The position numbers were made by a program, and so were the translations under genes. Positions 57,475 to 64,000 of a DNA stretch of 64,000 nucleotides are shown here, in pieces. The DNA comes from Diphasiastrum complanatum (lineage: Eukaryota > Streptophyta > Lycopodiopsida > Lycopodiales > Lycopodiaceae), in NCBI GenBank assembly GCA_029204225.1, contig CM055111.1, forward strand, positions 18,496,668 to 18,560,667. Reading direction: 5' to 3'. Under the pieces are notes generated by a model. It did not search any database and was not told where the DNA came from. It worked only from the letters and a program-made list of their open reading frames with translations. Every line of letters begins with the position of its first letter. Position 1 is the first letter of the stretch.

Positions 57475-59404
57475 TCAGAAAGACCAATTGACAAATATCA
57501 TTCGTGACCCTCTGGATGATGTTGCTGGGCCCTGGCTGGTGGTTGTGCCTTGGCTCTGGTCGCGCGTCTTAGCGGCCGCATCTATCTGCCCTTGGTCCTG
57601 GCCTTTGGACCCTTGATCTGGTTGCAATTCCCCTGCTGCTTGCTGGTTCTGATCTTGGCTGGTACTAGCTTGAGCCGCGTCAAAATTAGGTGGCGGTGGA
57701 ATTACCATGGGGGAGGGCTGGGCCTTTGTTTCCATGTAATTCTGGCATCCCTTGAGGGCTTTCTTGGCCTAGGCGAGCTCTTGTGTTGCGCTTGTCCGAT
57801 ACTTATTGAACTCCGCCTGGTAGTTGTTCAGGGTTTGGCTATAAATCTGCACCTAACGTCATAGAAGATTCATCTCTGATTGAGAAAGCGGCCTTGTGTC
57901 CGGTGTAGATTGAGCTAACCAGACGAGCTTCTCATCTTGTAAGGCTTTAACCTCCGTCCCTAAGCGTGTGTTCTCTGCTTCCAAAAGTGTAAGTTGCGTC
58001 TGGATGGGGGCAAGCCGTTGGGATGCTTCAGTTTGAAGCTCTCGCACCTCTGTGGAGGCCTCCATCAGCGTTTGGCGAGGCTTTGAATATATTTGTTTAG
58101 GCCCTCCTCCTTCTGCTGAACTTGGCAATCTCTTGGTGCCCTGCTTGTTCGTGTTGCTGAGCCAGAATCAACTCTTGCTACAGCTTGGTGAGGTCTGCTC
58201 GCAACTGTGTATTACTTGTTGACAACTATAGTACCCTATTTTCCATAATAACTTTGGCTGCTACCGCATCCAGGATGTATTTTCCTAGGGTTTGGTATAC
58301 CGTCGTTAAATCCGTGGGAGCAGTTGGTACACTGGCACTGGCAGGGGCTTGTGTTGTATCAGCCCCGACGACTTGTGGAATTCCGTCGTCATTGTCTTCG
58401 ATCAGGTTTTCATTTATCCTGATGCCATCTGGGGCGGTAGGGTCAGTCCGATTTGGTGATGCTACAAAAACTGTTTGTGCAAATGCATCATCAGGCAGCG
58501 GTTGGCTGCCCTCGACAACCTTTGGCGAAGCGGGTGAGGTGTGAGAAACAATTGTGGAAACAGGGGCGAGGACGGTTTGTCCAAACGAGAGGATGGGAGG
58601 AAAAGTGGGGAACTAAAGGGTGGTGTGGAGTATGGAAGAAGATGAGGATGGAGCGGAAAGTGTCTGGCATGGGGGTAAAAAATTCAAGGAATCTAACACC
58701 TTCTTCTTGCCCTTTTTTGTCATTTTGATGGGTTCATCCTTGTTGTCTTTCTTTGGGACTGTTGTGACATTCGCCTCATGGTTGTGAATATCAATGTCTA
58801 CTGTAGCTATTGCCTCTTCGGGTAGGTCACTCCATCGGATCACCTGGTTGTAGCGTTGCTTCAACTTATTCTTCTTATTCGCAGGTGCCTTGGGTGGTTC
58901 GATCCTTGAGACTTTCGCCATAACAGACTTTTGTGGTGGTTGAGCTGGTACTTTCTTGGTTTCGTAACGATCTGGGTCCATGTGGTGTAGGACTTGTTCA
59001 TCAGTCAACTCAATCTCCTTATTATAAGTTAGAGCATGTTGCCAAGGGACTAGATCATCGTCCACTGGGTTCTCAATCGGCTCCGCTGACAGCCATGCTA
59101 TGTTTATCATATTCACTCCAAATGTAATTGGTGTGTCCATAGTGTAACATTTGGGTGAAGATGTACTCAGTTCTGGATCTGATTCATATTGACATGCCTG
59201 GCAGTCAATAATTGCTAATGCATCCGTCCATCTCATGACATCCATCTCTGAATGATAGTGACATCCCTTGGCTGGCCTTGGGCGGTCAATCGTATGATCT
59301 GTCGTGGATGATTTGTCATCAGCTTTGGTTGCAATAGGTTTCACCGCCCATGTGGTTGGATCTACCTTTACAGCCTGTTCTCTGTGTGAATGTCCTAGTC
59401 TCAA
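57475..59404 (-). pseudogene. Unknown P/T/Q-rich coiled-coil protein, decayed
   Basis: Minus strand. 59404-58613 is a 263-codon open frame (MRLGHSHREQAVKVDPTTWAVKPI, GCHYHSEMDVMRWTDALAIIDCQACQYE, TFGVNMINIAWLSAEPIENP, WQHALTYNKEIELTDEQVLHHMDPDR, then Lys/Pro-rich KKVPAQPPQKS). After one in-frame TAG it continues for ~130 codons (FPTFPPILSFGQTVLAPVST, VVEGSQPLPDDAFAQTVF, NENLIEDNDDGIPQVVGADTTQ, YQTLGKYILDAVAAKVIMENRVL) to a second TAG near 58228. A frame change leads to SRQLTLLEAENTRLGTEVKALQDEK-type coiled coil (58128-57859) and a Gln/Pro-rich end (QDQNQQAAGELQPDQ, 57735-57475). Base composition is visibly GC-richer than its surroundings. There is no known domain; a gag-like or structural protein of an unrecognised element is one possibility. 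Confidence 0.5.
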
Positions 59405-60585
59405 GATTCTTCTAATTTAAGCACTCAATGAGCAATCTCAAATGATAAGAGACAAAATTGAGCTATCTCAAATGATCATACATCAAATTCAATATGGGTG
59501 AGTTGCATAGAAAATGGATTGAGCTCGACTTGTTTTAAGGTTCTAAAGCAAAGACTCCTTTGATTTGATCACTCAATCGACAACCTCAAATGAAAAAGGC
59601 CAAATTTGAGATACTTGAAGTTACAAACATCAAATTTGACAATCTCATGTGGTAGGAACCAATTCAATCGATGAGAGGTGGAACTTGAGAAATTTGAACG
59701 TACCAAACTAAATTTTGGTCAATTTCAATCATTTAGTAAGTCATGTCTATTGAAAACAACCAAATTTGAGTTTTCTCATATGTGGCATCAAATTCAAGTT
59801 ATCTTGAGTGATAGACATTAATTTTGTGCTATCTCGAGTGATAGGAGATACTTTCATCAATAAGAGATCAAACTATAGCAAATTGAATATCCTAAAGTTG
59901 AGATTCATCGAGTGATAAGAAGCAAACTTGTAACATAGGCATATCAATCTATCTCAAGCAATAAACATCAAATTTGAGCTATTTGAATGTCCTAAATCAA
60001 ATATTCCTCTAATTTGATCACTCAATGGACAATTTCAAGTAATGAGGGCAAAATTGACCTATCTTGAATGTTAGACATCAAGGTGGGTGATAGATATGAA
60101 TTTGAGCCATCTCAAGTAATAGGGGCCAATTCAATAATGAGGGATCAAATCTGATTAATCTAAATTATTGATCAGATCTGATGTCAACAAGTGATAAGTA
60201 CCACATCAATTTGATTCATTTGAATATCCTAGACTCAAAATTCCTCTACTTTTATCACTCAATGGACAATTTTGAGTGTTAAGGTCCAAAATCAAGCTAC
60301 CTCGATTGACAGATATACAATTTGGGCAGATATTTAAAAGGAGCCTATCCATCGAGCTATCAATTATGATTAGTCGACGAACTATGTTGAGTGATAAGGA
60401 GCATAATTGCAACATAGCACTCAAGGTATCTCGACCTATAGAATTGAATGTCCTACACTCAAGGTTACTCTAATTTAATCATCAATGGCCAACCTTGAGT
60501 TGTAAGGGCCACAATCAAGCTATCTATAGTGATAGACATAAAATTTGAATGATAGGGGCCAATTCCATCAATGGAGGATCTGGTG
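59405..60585. repeat. Diverged tandem repeat array, ~228-bp period
   Basis: Recurring blocks such as 'ttcctctaatttgatcactcaatggacaa', 'gagctatctcaagtgatagacatcaaattt', 'ataggggccaattcaat' and 'atttgaatatcctaaa'. The anchor '(t)cactcaat.gacaa' occurs near 59571, 60028, 60258 and (as catcaatggccaa) 60480, giving spacings of 457, 230 and 222 bp, that is about two, one and one units of 222-230 bp. A looser match is at 59424. The array is old, with many substitutions, and has no coding capacity. Confidence 0.75.
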
Positions 60586-61270
60586 GGCAGATTTTTCATC
60601 CAAGGATCGGTCCTGCTGAAAGATCCCAAGTGGGGGAAGGTTCCACACTGCCCTTATGCGAGTGATTAGAGCTGGTAACTCGATTTGCTGGTAACTACTG
60701 TTCATATTACTGGTCTAGAGAGGAACCCTAGGTATTGTATGTTGATGATACGGCTCTTAGTCTTTAGAGAGTACTGTATTCTTGACATATCGTGTTAGAT
60801 GCATGGAGTTAGATGCATAGACAGTAGTATCCAAAAGGAAAAAAGGGTCTCTGCAAAAATAGATACAAATCCTCAACTAGTGTACTTATTTGAATATCTT
60901 ATTGGCTAAGGCACCTATTCAAGCGTCTATTCAAGTGAAAGACGACCCAGTTCAAGTGCCGACTTTGTGAAATGAATTGAGAGGTGTAAAATAAGTGGTA
61001 GCCTAGGTGTACTAAGATGAGCTAAACAAGAACAATAGTCTCTTAGAACAAAGGGGTAAAAGTTCATTTGATTTTGATTTTTAGTATGAATACAAACTAT
61101 GAAAGAATGATTTATCGATCCTTTAGTCCAATTGAATTTGGAGCTAGAGGTGGCACAAAAGTTACCACATGGATAACTAGCTTGTGACACCCAAGTATTC
61201 ATAGTACAACATACATCCATCGCAATTGCTTAGCTATTTTCAGTCGATCCTTGATAGAGGGACAAAAGTG
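60586..61270. other. Unassigned spacer
   Basis: No recognised feature. Confidence 0.3.
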
Positions 61271-61274
61271 GAGT

Positions 61275-61860
61275 ATGGCTCCATGAGATTCAACTGAAAG
61301 GAGTTTTCTTGTCCCTATACCCCTCAACAAAATGGGGTAGCCGAGAGGAGAAATAGAACATTGTGTGAATGTTCTAAATCTTTAAGGCTTGATGCATGTT
61401 TACCAAAGTCTTTTTGGGGAGAATCCCTCACTTGTGCTAACTATTTGATGAATAGAGTTCCATGTAGCTCTATTGAAGGCAAAACACCATTTGAAGTCTT
61501 ATATGGGAAGAAGCTAAACCTCAAGGACTCAATGGGTGTTTGGATATTTTCTATGTGCATACACCTTTGGAGACAAGGACAAAGGAGGATCCATCATCAA
61601 TCAAGGGGATCATGCTCCAGGTATGGCAATGCAAGCAAGGGATACAAGGTATACATTCCATCTTCCAACAAGTTTGTGGTTTCTAGAAATGTCATATTTG
61701 ATGAGAATAAGATGCATAAGCTATCAAGAGGGAGGTGCCGAGGATCAAGACAATTGTGATCTTGAAGAGGAGCAATAGCCAAGCAATCACTCCAAGAAGG
61801 TCATCAAGGGTAACAATGGAGCCAATAAGGCTCACATACCAAGACAAGGGCAAGCTTAGT
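61275..61860 (+). pseudogene. Copia integrase-end relic
   Basis: Gives FSCPYTPQQNGVAERRNRTLCECSKSLRLDACLPKSFWGESLTCANYLMNRVPCSSIEGKTPFEVLYGKKLNLKD, a frameshift, then VGYGNASKGYKVYIPSSNKFVVSRNVIFDENKMHK-type linker in a third frame and a tail with EPIRLTYQDKGK. It belongs to the same broad copia group as the 989-7418 element. It is truncated at both ends and abuts the following LTR. Confidence 0.85.
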
Positions 61861-61869
61861 GCTGGATTA

Positions 61870-63052
61870 TTCTCTTTCTTACTAATCGACTAATCGGTTT
61901 TAATATTCATCCATTGTCTATCCACATATGTAGATTTTCCCGTGTTTTTACACAGTTTTTGCAGATTTACAAGTGTTTTTACATAGTCTGCAGAAATACA
62001 CAAAGTTTGACAGTAGTGTCGCCTTTTTCGCATTTTTCGCCTGTCGGGAATTGCGAGTAAACATGCAGAGTCACAATTTTTGCTTTTTCCAAAGAGCCTC
62101 AAATGTTAAGGAAAGGACTCTGGCAATGTGTGGGGCAACCCTAAATCAGATTTAAAAGGTGACACTATAAGGTTTTTTGCAAAATCTCGACACTATCGTC
62201 TTTTTGCGACAGTGTCGCCTGTGGCTGTTTTAGTTCATTTTTGCAGAAGTCACGATTTGGTTCATTTATGTAGACAGACTATTTATGGCCAATTTTCACC
62301 ACTTGTCAACAATCAATGACAAGGAACCGGATGGATGCCAACTGATACCAGCACTAACGATCACAATTGACGACCTAATTTCTTAGTATAAATAGTTGTT
62401 CATATTCATACCGTTTTCATTATCAATCAAAAGAAGAATTTTGAATAGGTGGCTCTCTCTCTCTCTCTCAAGCCTGCGAGCTTGAATACTCATGAATATT
62501 CTAGCTCACTTCTTAGAGTTGTTTTAGAGATTGCTATTGCACTACTGCTTATCAGCATTGCGCTTAATTGAAACTTTCATTTTAGTTGCTCAGAGATAAC
62601 ATAGAGTACACAACTTTCAATTTGCAACTTATTGTACTCATTTACATCTTTTTTGTTTTCATACTGAATCAATACTATCTTTTATTGCGTTCAACTTCGT
62701 CTCAGAATGTATGCATTTCTGTAGTTCTTCGCGACTAATTATTTGTCTTGTGATTCGTGACTGATTATTTTTCTAGCGTTTCACGACAAATTATTTGTTT
62801 GATAATTCAATGCTTAATTGTTTGGCTACGTAATCACTATAGTACTGATGATTTCAACGTTAGTTACTATAAGATCAAACATGATTTCTATCACTATTGT
62901 TTTGTTTCAAATTGATAGGCGTATTCATGCATTGTGAAAGAGGAAGATAGTTTATTCCACTATGCACGAAATTTTTTTTTTTTAGACACTCAAATTATTT
63001 TCATTCGTTTCTTTTCGAGTTCGACCTATCTTCACAACATCTCTTTCCAACA
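61870..63052 (+). repeat. 5' LTR of copia 'family E' (start approximate)
   Basis: Ends ...tctttccaaca at 63052, directly before a primer site. A TATA-like box, agtataaatagttg, is near 62386, with homologous promoter sequence at 46.17-46.29 kb on the minus strand. An imperfect inverted repeat, cgacactatcg...cgacagtgtcg, lies near 62188-62217. The true 5' end is not certain because no second copy is complete in the window. Confidence 0.6.
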
Positions 63053-63065
63053 TGGTATCAGAGCG
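63053..63065 (+). promoter_or_regulatory. Primer-binding site of family E
   Basis: tggtatcagagcg directly after CA at 63052, the initiator-tRNA type. Confidence 0.9.
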
Positions 63066-63215
63066 AAATCTCTAATACTTGATATCTTTCACGATATCAA
63101 ATTGATATCATACTCTACAGTTCTTTTCAACCTTTCAGTATTAGAGAATTGATTTTCTATTGTTGGCATTACTGCATCTTAGCGTCATCAAGACAATCGA
63201 CAGACTAAGTTCTAG

Positions 63216-64000
63216 ATGGATTCTCAAAGTAAAGCTGGTCTTATCTCATAGAAGCTGAATGGATCCAATTATCATCTGTGAAAATTTAAGATGAAGAACT
63301 TGCTAATCGCCAGTGAATTATGGGATGTTGTTATAGATACAGAAGTAAAACCTGAAGACAACGACTCAAAGTGGAAATCAAAGGATGATAAAGCTTTCGC
63401 GCTTATTATCCTCAATATATCAGATACACAGATTGGACACATAGCTGAAGCTAAAACGTCAAGAGACATTTGGGACTCCTGAACACACTATATGACGTGA
63501 GGGACATAACTACTAGGTTACATCTATGACTTTCAAGATGTCTACTGGTGATTCTCTTCAGAGTCACATTAACCAGTTTAAGAATCTCTTGCAACAGATG
63601 GCCACTGTCAAATCAGTCATAGACGATCAAGGCTCAATTATGACATTGCTTTCAAGCTTGCCCTCTACATATGAGAACTAGGTGATGATCATATCGACAC
63701 CCTCATATTCAACTCTTACTAGAGTTATCACTATGTTGCTGCAAGAAGACAATAGGAGAAGTGAAGACACTTCGTCTACTTCCTCCTCTCAGGCTCTATA
63801 TGTCAAAAAAAGCTCTACGCGATAGAAGCAGAAAAGCTCAAGAAGACTGCAACGAATCAGAAACTGACTCAAAGTCAAGGACAATCATCAGATCCACAGT
63901 CTAAGAAGAAGATGTTTTGTAAGTATTGCAAGCGCAATAACCATGAGATCAAGGATTGCCGAATTCTCCAAGCGAAGAACGTAGCAAAGCCGTCTGATCA
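63216..64000 (+). pseudogene. gag: Family E copia gag, decayed, runs off the window
   Basis: Reads MDSQSKAGLIS, stop, KLNGSNYHL, stop, KFKMKNLLIASELWDVVIDTEVKPEDNDSKWKSKDDKAFALIILNISDTQIGHIAEAKTSRDIWDS, a stop, then frameshifted pieces (SLPSTYENxVMIISTP-type run and LQEDNRRSED) and a zinc knuckle CKYCKRNNHEIKDC near 63917-63960. This is the UBN2-like Gag of a copia element, broken by several stops (several at Trp or Gln-like positions). Pol would lie beyond 64000. Confidence 0.88.

Noticed and set aside
58185-58728. Plus-strand open frames of 119 and 91 codons
   Set aside because: Antisense to the longer minus-strand unknown protein, whose frame is open over a greater span.

Overview
This window looks like repeat-rich intergenic nuclear DNA from a land plant. 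The evidence is: Ty1-copia elements with the plant initiator-tRNA primer site (tggtatcagag), a Ty3-gypsy chromovirus with a chromodomain, a CACTA-type (En/Spm) transposase fragment, a TTTAGGG-type telomere-like box, and one intron-containing gene for a membrane transporter of the plant EamA/DMT kind with a transit-peptide-like N-terminus. I cannot name the species. Introns are short (about 170-380 bp). Nothing looks bacterial or organellar, and I saw no rRNA, tRNA gene or CRISPR array.

Layout. 989-7418 is a young, almost complete Ty1-copia element: two 655-bp LTRs with three mismatches that I could see, a perfect 5-bp target duplication (TCCAA), gag, and pol split from gag by a single-base frameshift in the protease. 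7.5-12.3 kb holds a copia relic and a deleted member of a second copia family ('family A'). 13.5-21.3 kb is a nest: an old copia integrase relic carrying a solo gypsy LTR with target duplication TTTAC, followed by a third copia family ('family D') whose pol frame from 17.1 to 19.3 kb is broken only by stop codons. 22.9-26.4 kb is the only convincing host gene, a four-exon EamA/DMT transporter. 28.4-31.5 kb has copia fragments, one of them split by a miniature LTR element (TRIM-like) that carries long TC arrays.

31.9-33.4 kb carries the 3' part of a CACTA transposase gene (two exons, minus strand) next to a dense cluster of palindromic GTGGATAATCCAC-like repeats that may be CACTA subterminal repeats. 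33.6-39.2 kb holds a decayed multi-exon locus with a SET-domain-like segment and several microsatellites. 40.7-43.6 kb is a decayed chromovirus. 43.6-46.8 kb is a mosaic of minus-strand copia and LTR pieces. 48.2-50.2 kb is a second gypsy type (minus) with an extra reading frame after the integrase. 50.6-54.2 kb is an unusual inverted arrangement of family A: pol and LTR on plus, then gag, leader, primer site and LTR on minus, so two nearly identical LTRs face each other. 54.4-56.4 kb is a decayed minus-strand multi-exon gene of unknown family. 57.5-59.4 kb is a minus-strand, P/T/Q-rich, coiled-coil reading frame I do not recognise. 59.4-60.6 kb is a diverged tandem array of about 228-bp units. 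61.3-64.0 kb is another copia integrase relic followed by the 5' LTR, primer site and degenerate gag of a further copia family ('family E') that runs off the window.

How it works together: apart from the transporter, little here is likely to make a functional host protein. The window records nested insertion, LTR-LTR recombination, internal deletion and nonsense decay. The youngest and best preserved objects are the 989-7418 copia element and the inverted LTR pair at 51.8-54.2 kb.
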